64,000 nt of DNA from NCBI RefSeq assembly GCF_018137945.1, contig NZ_CP073089.1, forward strand, positions 1,116,001 to 1,180,000, written 5' to 3'. Numbering within the stretch: position 1 is the stretch's first letter; each line of letters starts with the position of its first letter. The notes beneath the pieces are model-generated. The model saw only the letters and a program-made list of their open reading frames with translations, was not told the DNA's origin and ran no database searches. Shown in pieces: positions 35,461 to 45,216 of the stretch. Source of the DNA: Brevibacterium sp. W7.2. GTDB taxonomy: Bacteria > Actinomycetota > Actinomycetes > Actinomycetales > Brevibacteriaceae. The position numbers and the translations under genes were made by a program.

Positions 35461-37122
35461 TCAGGTGCCGACGGTGATGTGGATGATCGTGGGAACGGTG
35501 CGGGACAGTGCCGCGGCGACGGCGTCGGGCAGCTCGGCCGGCATCTGCGACTCGGCCATCGTCACCCCGACCCCGCCCATCGACTCCCCGAGCTTCGCGA
35601 AGTCGGGGCGGGCGAGTTCGACGGCGAAGGGCATCATGTCCCGGTCGACCATCTGGGCCTCGATCTCGGCGTACCCGCCGTTGTCGACGATGACGAAGGG
35701 GATCCCGAGGCCGAGTTCGGTCGCCGTCATGATCTCCTGGATGGAGAACATCGCCGCCCCGTCGCCGAGGAGGCAGACGACCGGTCGGTCCGGAGCGGCG
35801 AGCTTCGCCCCGATCGCGGCGGGAATCCCGTACCCGAGGGTGGCGAAGCCCGGCATGTAGAGGAGCTGGTCGGGGGTGTGCGCTTCGAGCGCGTGGACCG
35901 TCCCGTCGTAGGTGACCTGGGACGAGTCCCCGGCGATGACGACATCGGATCCTGCGCCGTCGGCGACGAGGCGGGTCACCCGTGCCCCGATCGACTCGGC
36001 ATCGAAATCATCGGCCCCGGATTCTCTGAGCGCAGCCGTGCGCTCGGCCCCGGATTCCCCCGCCGAGGCGGTCCCCGACTCGGTCTCGGGAGCGTCGTCG
36101 AGCGTGGTGATGAGAGCCGAGAGGAACTCCCCGGCGTCGGCGCACACGAGGATGTCCCCGCGGAGGTTCTTCCCCAACTGGTCGGGGTCGATGTCACAGC
36201 GGATGACGACCTGCTCAGCCCGGTCGTCGCGGACCCCGGGAGCCGTCTGCGCGCCGATCACCCCGCCCCACAGGTCGGAGTCGGCGAGTTCGGAGCCGAC
36301 GACGATGAGCACATCGGCGGCAGCCGACTCGGCCTGGACGCTCGGGAAGCGGACATTCGATCCGAGCGAGAGCGGATGGTCCTCGGCGACGATGCCCTTC
36401 CCGTTGGCGGTCGTGACGACGGGAGCGTCGATCGCCTCGGCGAGGTCCTGGACCTCAGCGGCAGCCGAGCGCGCACCCCCGCCGGCGACGATGAGGGGAC
36501 GGGCGGCGGTGCGGATCGCGTCGACGGCACGGGTGACGGCCTGGCGGTCGAGTTCGGGTCGCCTCGCCGGGATCGGCGCGGGCACACTGCCGTGCCAGTC
36601 GCCCTCGAGCACGTCGAGGGGGACCTCGATGTGGACGGGACCGGGACGGGATGACGCGAACAGCGCGAACGCCTCGGCGACGGCCTGGGCCGCACCTTCG
36701 GCGGTGCGGGTGCGCTGGGAGGACACGAGCAGGTGCGACAGCGCCCCGGAGGAGTCCTTCGTCTCGTGGAGCATTCCGATGTCGGCGCGTTCGAGCCCGG
36801 TGGGCACACCGGGGGAGAGGATGAGCATCGGGCGGGACTCCGCATACGCCGTCGCCGCCGCGGTGACGACGTTCGTCAGCCCCGGTCCCGAGGTCGTGAT
36901 GACGACCCCGGGCTTGCCCGAGAGCAGGAAGTAGCCGTCGGCCCCGTAGCCGGCGCCCTGCTCGTGGCGGGGCGTGACCGCGCGGATCCCGAACTCCGGC
37001 AAGTGCCGGTAGAACTCGAGGTTGTGGGTGCCGGGGATCCCGAAGATCGTGTCGACATCGTGGGCGGCGAGTGCGGCGACGACGGCTCTGCCGCCGTTGC
37101 GGAAGCGATCGGCCTCAGGCAC
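35461..37122 (-). CDS. ThDP-dependent enzyme linked to ureohydrolase
   Basis: A 553-aa ThDP enzyme with [19 protein letters not shown], catalytic-type Glu in [14 protein letters not shown], central domain [12 protein letters not shown] and the diphosphate-binding motif [23 protein letters not shown] with VDNGGY. An Ala/Glu/Ser-rich insertion (about 345-375) separates the middle and C-terminal domains. Close linkage to a ureohydrolase (8-bp overlap) suggests a decarboxylase acting on 2-keto-5-guanidinovalerate, as AruI in the arginine transaminase pathway; this is inference. GTG at 37122 has GGAGGAG 6 nt upstream. Confidence 0.78.
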   Translation of the reverse strand: MPEADRFRNGGRAVVAALAAHDVDTIFGIPGTHNLEFYRHLPEFGIRAVTPRHEQGAGYGADGYFLLSGKPGVVITTSGPGLTNVVTAAATAYAESRPMLILSPGVPTGLERADIGMLHETKDSSGALSHLLVSSQRTRTAEGAAQAVAEAFALFASSRPGPVHIEVPLDVLEGDWHGSVPAPIPARRPELDRQAVTRAVDAIRTAARPLIVAGGGARSAAAEVQDLAEAIDAPVVTTANGKGIVAEDHPLSLGSNVRFPSVQAESAAADVLIVVGSELADSDLWGGVIGAQTAPGVRDDRAEQVVIRCDIDPDQLGKNLRGDILVCADAGEFLSALITTLDDAPETESGTASAGESGAERTAALRESGADDFDAESIGARVTRLVADGAGSDVVIAGDSSQVTYDGTVHALEAHTPDQLLYMPGFATLGYGIPAAIGAKLAAPDRPVVCLLGDGAAMFSIQEIMTATELGLGIPFVIVDNGGYAEIEAQMVDRDMMPFAVELARPDFAKLGESMGGVGVTMAESQMPAELPDAVAAALSRTVPTIIHITVGT

Positions 37123-38125
37123 TGTGGACTCCTCCGCTCGGACCCGAGGGCTCGGTCATCCCGTTGGCGTCGGCCGCCCACAGGGAGAGGATCTCGTAGC
37201 CGGCATGGGCGGCGGCGATGCCGGTGATCTCCGCATGGTCGTAGGCGGGAGCGACCTCGACGATCTCCGCCCCGACGACGTTGAGCCCCTGCAGGCCGCG
37301 GATCGTGTTGAGCAGCTCACGGCTCGTCATGCCGCCGGCCTCGGGGGTGCCGGTGCCGGGGGCGGCCGCCGGGTCGAGGACGTCGATGTCGATCGAGAGG
37401 TAGACGGGGGCGTCGCCGAGGCGGCGTCGGATGCGGGCGACGACGTCCTGGACCGAGGTGAACTGGTAGTCGTCGCTGCGGATGATCTGGAAGCCGAGCA
37501 CGTCGTCGTCCTCGAGGTCCTTCTTGCCGTAGAGGGGCCCGCGGATGCCGACGTGCATCGAGGCGGTGAGGTCGATGAGTCCCTCTTCGCTGGCGCGGCG
37601 GAACGGGGTGCCGTGCGTGTAGGGGGCGCCGAAGTACGTGTCCCACGTGTCGAGGTGGGCATCGAAGTGGAGGACGGCGATCCTGCCGTGGGTCTTGTGC
37701 AGCGAGCGCAGATTGGGCAGGGCCAGGGTGTGGTCGCCGCCGAGGGTGAGGACCTTCGCGCCGTCGGCGCGCAGGGCGTCGGCGTTCTCCTCGACCGTGG
37801 CGATCGCCTCTTCGATGTCGAAGGGGTTGACGCCGAGGTCACCGCAGTCGGCGACCTGCTGCCACGTGAACGGGTGGACGCCGGTGGCCTGGTTGTAGGG
37901 GCGCAGCAGCTTCGAGGACTGGCGGATATGGGCCGGTCCGAACCGGGCGCCGGGCCGGTAGCTGACTCCGGCGTCGAAGGGGATGCCGACGACCTTGACG
38001 TCGATCTTCTCGCCCGGCCGCTGGGCTTCGACCTCGTCGAGGCGCGGCAGGAGTCCGAAGGTCGGGGGTCCGGCGAAGCGCGGGGTCTGGCTGTAGTCGG
38101 CGGGGCCGAGGGGCTGAGACGGCAT
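37115..38125 (-). CDS. Agmatinase/guanidinobutyrase-like ureohydrolase
   Basis: Manganese-dependent ureohydrolase (336 aa) releasing urea from a guanidino compound. Metal-ligand motifs are complete: [19 protein letters not shown] and [19 protein letters not shown]. The family includes agmatinase, guanidinobutyrase and guanidinopropionase, which cannot be told apart reliably by these motifs. ATG at 38125 has AGGAGAG 4-5 nt upstream. First gene of a three-gene operon with a ThDP enzyme and an SSS transporter, divergent from pucR-type regulator. Context favours 4-guanidinobutyrate or a related compound over agmatine. Confidence 0.87.
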   Translation of the reverse strand: MPSQPLGPADYSQTPRFAGPPTFGLLPRLDEVEAQRPGEKIDVKVVGIPFDAGVSYRPGARFGPAHIRQSSKLLRPYNQATGVHPFTWQQVADCGDLGVNPFDIEEAIATVEENADALRADGAKVLTLGGDHTLALPNLRSLHKTHGRIAVLHFDAHLDTWDTYFGAPYTHGTPFRRASEEGLIDLTASMHVGIRGPLYGKKDLEDDDVLGFQIIRSDDYQFTSVQDVVARIRRRLGDAPVYLSIDIDVLDPAAAPGTGTPEAGGMTSRELLNTIRGLQGLNVVGAEIVEVAPAYDHAEITGIAAAHAGYEILSLWAADANGMTEPSGPSGGVHSA

Positions 38126-38275
38126 TGACTCTCCTTGCAGCGGGCACGACGCCGGGGAGACCGGCGCGGTTCGGGACTGATGTGCCATCAGCCTAGGACG
38201 TGTCATCCCGGTCACAGATATCCAGCTTGGACAGAAGCGACACCTCGGATGTCCACAGTGGATAGACTGGGCGTC
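38126..38275. promoter_or_regulatory. Divergent promoter region of ureohydrolase operon and PucR regulator
   Basis: A 150-bp gap. A short palindrome TCCAC-A-GTGGA (38251-38261) immediately precedes TAGACT (38264-38269), a -10-like element close to the regulator ATG, so the PucR transcript may be nearly leaderless. TTGGACA at about 38227 could be shared. Confidence 0.4.
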
Positions 38276-39685
38276 ATGGTCACCTTGGGACAGCTGTGGG
38301 CGCGGCGCGAACTCGCCCTCGAGATCGCCGTCGACCCGGTCGGAGCCCGGTCCCGGGAGGTCACGATCGTCCACTCCTCCGAGCTGCCGGAGGTCGACGA
38401 ATGGCTGGCCGGGGGAGAGGTGCTCCTGACGATCGGCGTCGGCCAGGATCTCACCGCGGACTCCGCCGGCGACTACATCGCGAGACTCAAGCGAGTGGGC
38501 GTCCATGCCCTCGGCATCGGCCTGGGGCGCGACCTGCCGTCGGTGGAGCTGCCGCCCTCGCTCGTCGACCACGCCCGCGCTCACGACCTCGCGCTCTTCG
38601 GCGTGCCCGAACCCGTGCCGTTCGTCGCCGTCGTCGACGCGTTCACGCGGATGCGGGAGGAGGAGTCGAACCGTGAAGTCAGCCGGGCCGGGAGCGCGGG
38701 CCGGCGGTTCGCCACGGCGCTCGCGCGGCAGGGTCCGGCCGCGCTCGTCGCCGAGCTCTCCGCCGCCCTGGGCTCCGAGGTCCATTTCGTCTCCCCCACC
38801 GGCAGGGGGCTGACCGGGCAGAACGCGCCGGCCGATGTCCGTGCCGAACTCATCGCCGAGGCGGTCGGGACGTCACTGGCCCCGCGGTTGCTCCGTGCCG
38901 CCGGCGGTCGCTACGAGGCGGTGCCGATCGGCGACGACCGGGTCAGCGGGTGGATCCTCGCAGGGCGGGACGCGGCGGTGGCTTCGCGCACCCGGGGACT
39001 GCTGCTCGCGACCGCCGCCGCGCTCCTCGGCCTCTCGGTGATCGACCAGCCGCTGCGCCGCGGGGAGTCGACGCTGTTCTCGACGACCCTGTCGGCATCC
39101 GAGGCGCGCGCCGAATGGGTGCTGCGCACCGGCACCCCGGCGCTCTCGCGTGCCGAGTTCACGATCGTCGGCGGGGTCCGCGGGGACGTCGCCGAGCAGC
39201 TCTTCGGCGATCTCGGGGGCGGCACGCTCACCGCCCGGGCCGGGTCCATGATCGGCGTCCTCCACTCCGGCGATCCCCTCGTCGCCCGGGTCGCCGAGGT
39301 GACCGGGGTCGACCGGCTGTTCGTCAAGTCGCTGCCGCTGACGCAGGTCCATCACACGTGGACGGTGTGGCGGACCCAGAACGACACGGTGAACTCCGAT
39401 GTCAGGGCCCTGCTGTCGGTGATCGACGAGGCGGCGGCGGTGCGCTTCGTCGATGAGGTCCTCGGTGCTCTGCTGGCCTCGCAGGACGGTCAGGACCTGC
39501 TGGTCACCCTGCGGTCGTTCATCGCCTCCGGCGGGGTCCGTGATGCCGTGGCCGCCGAACTCGGGATCCACCGGCACACGGTGCGGGCGCGGCTGCAGCG
39601 GATCGAACGGCTCCTCGGCCGCGACCTCTCCCGTCCCGACACGGTCCATGCCGTCGCGATCGCCCTCGAACTCGCGGAACTGTGA
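38276..39685 (+). CDS. PucR-family transcriptional regulator
   Basis: A 469-aa regulator with an N-terminal PucR (purine catabolism-type) domain ([19 protein letters not shown] to about residue 130), a middle GGDEF-like/ligand segment and a C-terminal HTH of the PucR/CdaR type, [32 protein letters not shown]. Divergent from the ureohydrolase operon, which is its likely target. Members of this family usually sense a pathway metabolite. ATG at 38276 begins the conserved domain; ATG at 38249 is possible but overlaps the promoter palindrome. Confidence 0.85.
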   Translation: MVTLGQLWARRELALEIAVDPVGARSREVTIVHSSELPEVDEWLAGGEVLLTIGVGQDLTADSAGDYIARLKRVGVHALGIGLGRDLPSVELPPSLVDHARAHDLALFGVPEPVPFVAVVDAFTRMREEESNREVSRAGSAGRRFATALARQGPAALVAELSAALGSEVHFVSPTGRGLTGQNAPADVRAELIAEAVGTSLAPRLLRAAGGRYEAVPIGDDRVSGWILAGRDAAVASRTRGLLLATAAALLGLSVIDQPLRRGESTLFSTTLSASEARAEWVLRTGTPALSRAEFTIVGGVRGDVAEQLFGDLGGGTLTARAGSMIGVLHSGDPLVARVAEVTGVDRLFVKSLPLTQVHHTWTVWRTQNDTVNSDVRALLSVIDEAAAVRFVDEVLGALLASQDGQDLLVTLRSFIASGGVRDAVAAELGIHRHTVRARLQRIERLLGRDLSRPDTVHAVAIALELAEL

Positions 39686-39696
39686 GCCCATAGCGT

Positions 39697-39754
39697 CGGT
39701 AGCTCGCGGCGCCGCGATCCCGCTATACCGGTAGGTCGCCGCGCCGCGATCCCG
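39697..39754. repeat. Two 26-bp direct repeats
   Basis: Units at 39697-39722 and 39729-39754 differ at two positions only (pattern CGGTAG, then TCGC, then GCGCCGCGATCCCG). They fill most of the 89-bp gap between the convergent regulator and aminotransferase genes. Confidence 0.75.
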
Positions 39755-39774
39755 TGACGCTGGACCTGCAGCGC

Positions 39775-40884
39775 TCAGGCGAAGTGCGCGGCGCGGAAGT
39801 CCGCGGTGATCTCGAGGACCCGGTCGAGACCGGCGCGGTCGCCGATGCTGATGCGCACCCCGTCGCCGAGGTTGCGCACGGCCACCGCACGGGCGACGCT
39901 GGCCTCTTCGAAGGCGTCGGAGAGCTCGCCGAGCGGCAGCCAGACGAAGTTGCCCTGCGCCTCCGGCACGTCCCAGCCCTGGCCCCGCAGCTCGGCGGCG
40001 AACCAGTCCCTGAGCTCGGCGATCTCGGCTGCGCGGGCCATCACCTCGTCCCAGTGCTGCAGCGAGGTGAGGGCCGCCGCCTGGCTGAGGTCGGTGACGC
40101 CGAACGGGATGACGGCCTTGAGCAGACCGGCGATGATGCCGGGTGCGGCGACAGCGTATCCGACCCGCAGCCCGGCGAGGCCGTGGGCCTTGGAGAAGGT
40201 GCGCAGCAGGACGACGTTGGGGAAGTCGGCGACGAGGCCGAGCCCGTCGACGACGCCCTCGGCGGTCGCGAACTCCCAGTACGCCTCGTCGAGGGCGACG
40301 AGCACGCGATCGGGAACCTGGGCGAGGAACTCCCGGACCTCGGTCTCGCGCAGGGCGGGCCCGGTCGGATTGTTCGGGGAGCAGAGGATGATGAGCGTCG
40401 TCGCCTCGGTGATCGCCTCCGCCATCGCCGCGAGGTCGTGGGTGCCGTCGGGTCGCAGCGGCACCTCGACGCGGGTGGCTCCGGCGAGCCCCGTCGTCTG
40501 CGGGTACATCTCGAACGACGGCCACGGGTAGATCGCCTCGGTCGTCGCATCGGAGGTGATCTGCGTGAGGGCCACGAGGAGTTCGCTGGCACCGGTGGTG
40601 ACGATGAGGTTGTCGACGCCCACGCCGAGGCGGTCGGCCAGGCCCGTGCGCAGTGCGGTGGCCGCGTCGTCGGGGTAGGAGGCGGGGGAGGACACGTGCT
40701 CGGCGATGGTCTGACTGACGGCCGGCAGCGGCGGGAGGTGATTCTCGTTCGAGGAGAGCTTGAGCGGTGCGAGCCCCGGGACCTCCTGCGGCTGGCGGCC
40801 GGGAATGTAGGGCGGGAAGGTCTCGAGGGCTGCTCGCAGATGCGGGAGGCGGGCAGGCTCGACGGAGGGCTCGGGAGTCGTCAT
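39775..40884 (-). CDS. Histidinol-phosphate aminotransferase family protein
   Basis: PLP-dependent class I/II aminotransferase (369 aa) of the HisC branch. PLP-lysine in TFSKAHGLAGLRVGYA, cofactor-binding SPNNPTGP, DEAYWEF, and YPDDAATALRTGLAD near the N-terminus. Actinobacteria often carry several HisC-like enzymes, including Pat-type aromatic aminotransferases, and no other his gene is present, so the exact substrate is open. ATG at 40884; no clear Shine-Dalgarno. Confidence 0.8.
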   Translation of the reverse strand: MTTPEPSVEPARLPHLRAALETFPPYIPGRQPQEVPGLAPLKLSSNENHLPPLPAVSQTIAEHVSSPASYPDDAATALRTGLADRLGVGVDNLIVTTGASELLVALTQITSDATTEAIYPWPSFEMYPQTTGLAGATRVEVPLRPDGTHDLAAMAEAITEATTLIILCSPNNPTGPALRETEVREFLAQVPDRVLVALDEAYWEFATAEGVVDGLGLVADFPNVVLLRTFSKAHGLAGLRVGYAVAAPGIIAGLLKAVIPFGVTDLSQAAALTSLQHWDEVMARAAEIAELRDWFAAELRGQGWDVPEAQGNFVWLPLGELSDAFEEASVARAVAVRNLGDGVRISIGDRAGLDRVLEITADFRAAHFA

Positions 40885-40904
40885 GGACTCATGATGGCAC
40901 ACGC

Positions 40905-41711
40905 TCACCACGGCTTGTCGGGCGTCGTCCGTCCTCCGCTGCCGAACGGTCCCTGCTGCTGCTGTTCGCGGTTCGAATCCTCACCGCGCTGCCGCAGTTC
41001 GTCGCGCTTCTGCTCCTCCTCGGTCTGCTGGCCCGAGTCGCTGTTCTCCGACTGGTCCTCGCTGTCCTGGTCGTTCTGACCCTGATCGCCCTGGTCGGTC
41101 TGACCGTCCGAGCTGTCACCCTCGTTCTGCTGGTCATCGCCCTGCGAGTCCTGCGAATCGTCGCCGCCGGAGCTCTGATCCTGCGACTGGCCGCCGTCCT
41201 TCTTGTCCTGGACGCGTTCGGTGGCCTCGTCGCTCTTCTGCTGCGATTCGCTGTTGTCGGGGCGGCATTCGGCGGGCGCGTCGGCGAGCGTCTGCAGGGC
41301 CTGGTCGTAGAGTTCGCCGGACTTCTTCTCGTCCTGGTCGACGACCTGGTCGGCGAGCTTCTCGTAGACGTAGGACAGGTTGATGCGCACCGCGCACTCG
41401 TCGCGCGGCGGCGTGAGGTCGAGCGCGGTCTCGAGATCCTCCTGCGCCGGTTCGAAGCTGCCGACCGCGGCCTTCGCGGTGCCGCGGTTGAAGTAGCCGA
41501 TGTGACGCTCGAGCGGACTGAGGGCGAGGAACGTCGTCGCGGCCCGCTCCGCCCCGGGAAAGTCGTTCGAGTCGTACCGGACCTGGGAGGAGGCCCCGAA
41601 GTAGACGATGGTCGCGATATAGGCGAAGACGAGGGTGAGCACGGTGCCGATGAGGAGATTGACCTTCGTCACCAGGCGCCGTCGCGTCCACAGACCCGTG
41701 ATCCTGTTCAT
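40905..41711 (-). CDS. TPR-like membrane-anchored protein of the MoxR/VWA operon
   Basis: A 268-aa protein with one N-terminal membrane helix (LLIGTVLTLVFAYIATIVYF), a helical TPR-like region (about 50-160; ERHIGYFNRGTAKAAVGSFEPAQEDLETAL) and a long Gln/Asp/Ser/Glu-rich disordered tail (about 165-268). Sits in the place of BatE-type TPR proteins at the end of MoxR-DUF58-VWA operons, and overlaps the VWA gene by 4 bp. The specific role is unknown. Confidence 0.7.
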   Translation of the reverse strand: MNRITGLWTRRRLVTKVNLLIGTVLTLVFAYIATIVYFGASSQVRYDSNDFPGAERAATTFLALSPLERHIGYFNRGTAKAAVGSFEPAQEDLETALDLTPPRDECAVRINLSYVYEKLADQVVDQDEKKSGELYDQALQTLADAPAECRPDNSESQQKSDEATERVQDKKDGGQSQDQSSGGDDSQDSQGDDQQNEGDSSDGQTDQGDQGQNDQDSEDQSENSDSGQQTEEEQKRDELRQRGEDSNREQQQQGPFGSGGRTTPDKPW

Positions 41712-42919
41712 GACCGTCCTCCGTTCGCCGGCTCAGGCTGAGTGCGGGCAGGTGCGCCTCCGGCACCGGGATTGCCGGGACCCGCGCCGCCAGGACCCGC
41801 GCCACCGGGACCGCCCCAGCCGGTGCCGCCGGGTCCCGGACCACCCGGGTGCGGCGGTGCTGCGTGCGCCCGGCGACCGCCTCGGCGCGGGGGCATGACC
41901 GAGCGGACGCGGATGAGCTCGCGGACACCGAAGACCATCTCGACGGCGATCCACGCGAAGACGAGGATGAGCGGCACCCAGAAGTATTCGTCGACGGTGA
42001 GGCGGCCGTCCTTCTGCACGAGCCGCTGATCGTAGGTCGGAGCGGTGTAGGCCGAGGCCAGCGGTGTCGAGGCGTCGCGCAGGTGGTAGGGCAGGCCGAG
42101 GTCGGAGGCGATCTGCTGGAGGTTGCCCTCGTCGATCCGCGAGATCCCCGGATTGCCCTGGGCGTCGCGGATGTACTCCTCGGTGCCGCCCTGGTCGCCG
42201 CCCTGACCCGTGCCGTCGTGACCGCTGCCGCCGGGCCCGTAGCCGAAGGGCTGGGTCTCCTTCATCCGTCCGCCCTGGCTCGTGCCGTAGCCGAACACGG
42301 CGCCGCTGTCGATGCGGGAGGCGAAGGACGACCACGAATCGGGGCTGCCCTGCGCCGTCTGCTCGCCGTCGCCGAAGTAGAAGACGAGCGTCTGGTTGTC
42401 GGGACGGTCCTCGGCGTTCGCGCTCATCCGCTCCTCGAGCTCGTCGCCGGCCTCCGTGATCGACGACCCGTTCGAGTTCTGCGACATCTCGGGGGAGAGG
42501 ACGTCGACGGCGGAGGCGAACGCGGCATGGTCGGTGGTCAGCGGCATCGCCGTCGAGGCCGTCGAGGCGAAGGTGATGATGCTCAGGCGCGCACCGGGCA
42601 GCTGCTCGGCGAGTTCGAGCATGTCCTCTTTGACGCCGTCGAGGCGGGTGCCGTCGCCGTCGTAGTCCTCCGCTGCCATCGACGTCGTCGTGTCGACGAG
42701 GAAGTAGGCGTCGGCGGCGGCCTCGTACTCCTCGGTCGTCGACTCGACGGGGAAGCCGGGCCGGGCGAGGGCGAGTCCGAGGAGGGCGACGACGCCGATG
42801 CGCGCGCCCCACTTCCACCGCGGACCGTCCCCGCGCACGAGCGGGATGATGCACAGGGCCAGGAGGATCGCGACGACGACGCCGACGCCGATCCAGCCGA
42901 AGAGCGGGTCGAAGATCAT
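41708..42919 (-). CDS. VWA-domain membrane protein, second of pair
   Basis: A 403-aa protein: two N-terminal membrane helices, a von Willebrand factor A domain with the MIDAS motif in FLVDTTTSMAAED (DxTxS form), a Gly-rich insertion (about 225-250), a C-terminal membrane helix (VPLILVFAWIAVEMVF) and a cytoplasmic-side tail of GPGGxG/GGAGPG repeats. Such BatA/BatB-like proteins work with MoxR ATPases, probably as metal-dependent binding partners. Start overlaps the upstream VWA stop (ATGA). Confidence 0.8.
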   Translation of the reverse strand: MIFDPLFGWIGVGVVVAILLALCIIPLVRGDGPRWKWGARIGVVALLGLALARPGFPVESTTEEYEAAADAYFLVDTTTSMAAEDYDGDGTRLDGVKEDMLELAEQLPGARLSIITFASTASTAMPLTTDHAAFASAVDVLSPEMSQNSNGSSITEAGDELEERMSANAEDRPDNQTLVFYFGDGEQTAQGSPDSWSSFASRIDSGAVFGYGTSQGGRMKETQPFGYGPGGSGHDGTGQGGDQGGTEEYIRDAQGNPGISRIDEGNLQQIASDLGLPYHLRDASTPLASAYTAPTYDQRLVQKDGRLTVDEYFWVPLILVFAWIAVEMVFGVRELIRVRSVMPPRRGGRRAHAAPPHPGGPGPGGTGWGGPGGAGPGGAGPGNPGAGGAPARTQPEPANGGRS

Positions 42920-43890
42920 GAGCGCACCCTCCATGCGAGGACGAAGACGCCGATGAGCCCGAACACGGCGATCGCCAGCGGCACGGCGGGCATGTCGTGG
43001 ACGATCGTGTACGAGCGTCCCGGCGTGTTCTCCGCCTCCTGGCTCTGGATCTCCGAGACGATCCTGTCGATCGTCGTCGCCGAGCCCATCTCGAACTGCT
43101 CGCCGCCGGTCCGGTCGGAGACCGAGCGCAGCTCCTGGGTCTGGGTCGTCGCGAGGATCGAGGGCGGGGAGAGGCTGTAGACGCGAACGCCGGCGTCGAT
43201 GGCGATCGTCGTCGCCTCGTCGAGTTCGAAGAGGGGTTCGCCGGCGAGCATGTTGTCGGTGGCGAAGACGATCGAGCGGGAGCGGTCCTCGTCCTTGCGG
43301 TCGAAGTTGTCGATGCAGGACACGAGGCCGTCGCCGATGAGCGAGGATCCGCCGATGTTCGGCGGCGAGGTCGACCACGAGTAGTCGGTGCCCTCCGATC
43401 CCCAGGTCCGGAAGCCCTCTTCGGCCTCCTCGAGGTAGTTCTGCACCATGTCGTAGTCGTCGGTGAGCGGGAACGCCGAGACCGCGGTCGCGTTGAACAC
43501 CGTCATCCCGATGCGCTCGCCATCGAAGCGGTCGACGAGCTGCTGGTAGGCGGCGAGCAGATCCGCGTCATAGCCGAGCATCGACCCGGACACGTCGAGG
43601 CAGAGCATGACGTCGCGCAGCTTCTTCTCGGGGTTGACCGTCTCGACCCACGCCGGACGCGCCACCCCGGCCAGCGCGCCGAGTCCGGTGATGGCGATGA
43701 CCCCGAGGAACGCGGCCGTGGTGAGGAACTTCCGGCGCATCGCCCGGCGGAAGCCGGGCAGCTGCGTCATCCGGCCGCTGTGGGCGACGGCGAGGGAGGA
43801 CTCGGTGCGCCGTGGACGGCGGAAGACGAAGACGGCGATGCCGGCGAGGACGAGGAGGCCCAGCGCCAGCCACCAGAGCATCAGGACCAT
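42916..43890 (-). CDS. VWA-domain membrane protein, first of pair
   Basis: A 324-aa BatA-like protein. N-terminal helix MLWWLALGLLVLAGIAVFVF, second helix near FLGVIAITGLGALAGVA, VWA domain with canonical MIDAS DVSGS in LCLDVSGSMLGYD, and a C-terminal helix (VPLAIAVFGLIGVFVL). ATG at 43890 overlaps the end of the upstream 150-aa gene. It pairs with the following VWA protein. Confidence 0.82.
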   Translation of the reverse strand: MVLMLWWLALGLLVLAGIAVFVFRRPRRTESSLAVAHSGRMTQLPGFRRAMRRKFLTTAAFLGVIAITGLGALAGVARPAWVETVNPEKKLRDVMLCLDVSGSMLGYDADLLAAYQQLVDRFDGERIGMTVFNATAVSAFPLTDDYDMVQNYLEEAEEGFRTWGSEGTDYSWSTSPPNIGGSSLIGDGLVSCIDNFDRKDEDRSRSIVFATDNMLAGEPLFELDEATTIAIDAGVRVYSLSPPSILATTQTQELRSVSDRTGGEQFEMGSATTIDRIVSEIQSQEAENTPGRSYTIVHDMPAVPLAIAVFGLIGVFVLAWRVRS

Positions 43891-44333
43891 CGCGCCACCA
43901 GCTTCCTCGCCTCGGCGATCTGCGGGCTGAGGTCCGTCGCCTCGTCCTCGGCGAACTCGGCTTCGTAGAGGCCCCAGAGGGAATCGGCGAGGTCGTCGAG
44001 CCCGGCGACCGCGGCGTCACGGTAGGTGAGGTGCTCGGCTTTGACGCCCCACGCGTCGCGGGCGAACTCGCGGACGATCTTCGCCAGCTCCTTCGCGCCC
44101 TCCCGCACATCCGTCCTGCCCGCGGCGAGGTCGGATTCGACGGCGGAGATCCGCGACATGTACGTGCTGCGCACGGGGATGGGGATCCGCGACGGCTTCT
44201 GGACTCCGGCACCGGAGGCCGCGCGCAGCAGCGGGGCGGAGAAGTTGATGAGCGCCGCGAGCAGCACGACGGCGGCGGCGACGTACCACCACACCGAGAT
44301 CTGCAGCGGACCGATGAGTTCAGCGGGACCCAC
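43881..44333 (-). CDS. Small membrane protein of the MoxR operon
   Basis: A 150-aa protein with a single N-terminal helix (VWWYVAAAVVLLAALINF) and a helical cytoplasmic region (ISRISAVESDL to RKLVARWS). It sits in the position of DUF4381-type proteins in Bat operons. GTG at 44333 has GGAGG about 7 nt upstream and overlaps the DUF58 gene by 14 bp. No enzymatic motif is seen. Confidence 0.65.
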   Translation of the reverse strand: MGPAELIGPLQISVWWYVAAAVVLLAALINFSAPLLRAASGAGVQKPSRIPIPVRSTYMSRISAVESDLAAGRTDVREGAKELAKIVREFARDAWGVKAEHLTYRDAAVAGLDDLADSLWGLYEAEFAEDEATDLSPQIAEARKLVARWS

Positions 44334-45204
44334 GACGATGCCTCCAGAGCAGTGCGTGCAGATTGCCGAGGGCCTGCTCGGGGTCGGCGACCTCGGTGTG
44401 GGAGATGCCGAGCTTCGTGAGCAGGTCGAGACGCTGGCGCCGGCGGGCCGCCTCGGCGGCGACGAACTCCCCGCGCACCTTCGGATCGGACATCACCGAG
44501 ATCGGCAGCCCCACCTCGGCGCGGGCGACGTCATAGGGCGCCGAGGCGGTCGCGAGCTCCGCGAGATCGGCGTCGGTGATCGTGATCCACAGCATCTCGT
44601 GCTGGGCGCGCAGGCGCTTGATCGTCGCCTCCTCCTCAGGTCCGAGCGGGGCCTGGTCGGAGATGACGACGACGAGCATGCGATGGGTGATGTGGTCGGC
44701 GATCCACTTGAGCTGGGTGTTGATCGACCCGTCGACCGCGGTGCCGGACTCGGCGAGGATCTGCTGGAGGAGATTCTCGAGGTGGGCCTCGCTGCCCTTG
44801 CGAGGCGAGGCGATGGTCTGCTCGGCGTTGCCGTGGATGAGCATGACGTCGTCGCCGTGGCGCACCGCGAGGTAGCCGGTCATCCCCGCCATGAGGATCG
44901 CGAGGTGCCGTTTGTCCGCGCCCGCCGAGGTGATCGCGTCGAAACCGCGCGAGGAGTCGACGACGAGGGCGAGGATGTGGCGGCGGTGGGCGACGTAGCG
45001 CTTGACGAGCGGATCGGCGTGGCGGGCGGTGGCCTTCCAGTCGATGTCGCGGATCTCATCGCCGGGGATGTAGTCGCGCAGGTCGTCGAAGTCGAGGCTG
45101 TGGCCGTGGAAGACCGACGAGTAGTCGCCGTCGAGGAGTCTGCGCGTGCGCCGGTGGGCGTGGATGGTCATCCGCGCCTTGATCCGATTGAGCAGAGCCG
45201 TCAT
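44320..45204 (-). CDS. DUF58 family protein
   Basis: A 294-aa cytoplasmic DUF58 protein. The signature LDFDDLRDYIPGDEIRDIDWKATARH is complete and a degenerate VWA-like fold follows (LALVVDSSRGFD). DUF58 proteins accompany MoxR ATPases almost everywhere; the biochemical role is unknown. It lies 12 bp after moxR. Confidence 0.87.
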   Translation of the reverse strand: MTALLNRIKARMTIHAHRRTRRLLDGDYSSVFHGHSLDFDDLRDYIPGDEIRDIDWKATARHADPLVKRYVAHRRHILALVVDSSRGFDAITSAGADKRHLAILMAGMTGYLAVRHGDDVMLIHGNAEQTIASPRKGSEAHLENLLQQILAESGTAVDGSINTQLKWIADHITHRMLVVVISDQAPLGPEEEATIKRLRAQHEMLWITITDADLAELATASAPYDVARAEVGLPISVMSDPKVRGEFVAAEAARRRQRLDLLTKLGISHTEVADPEQALGNLHALLWRHRRGSR

Positions 45205-45216
45205 GTCGTCACCGGG

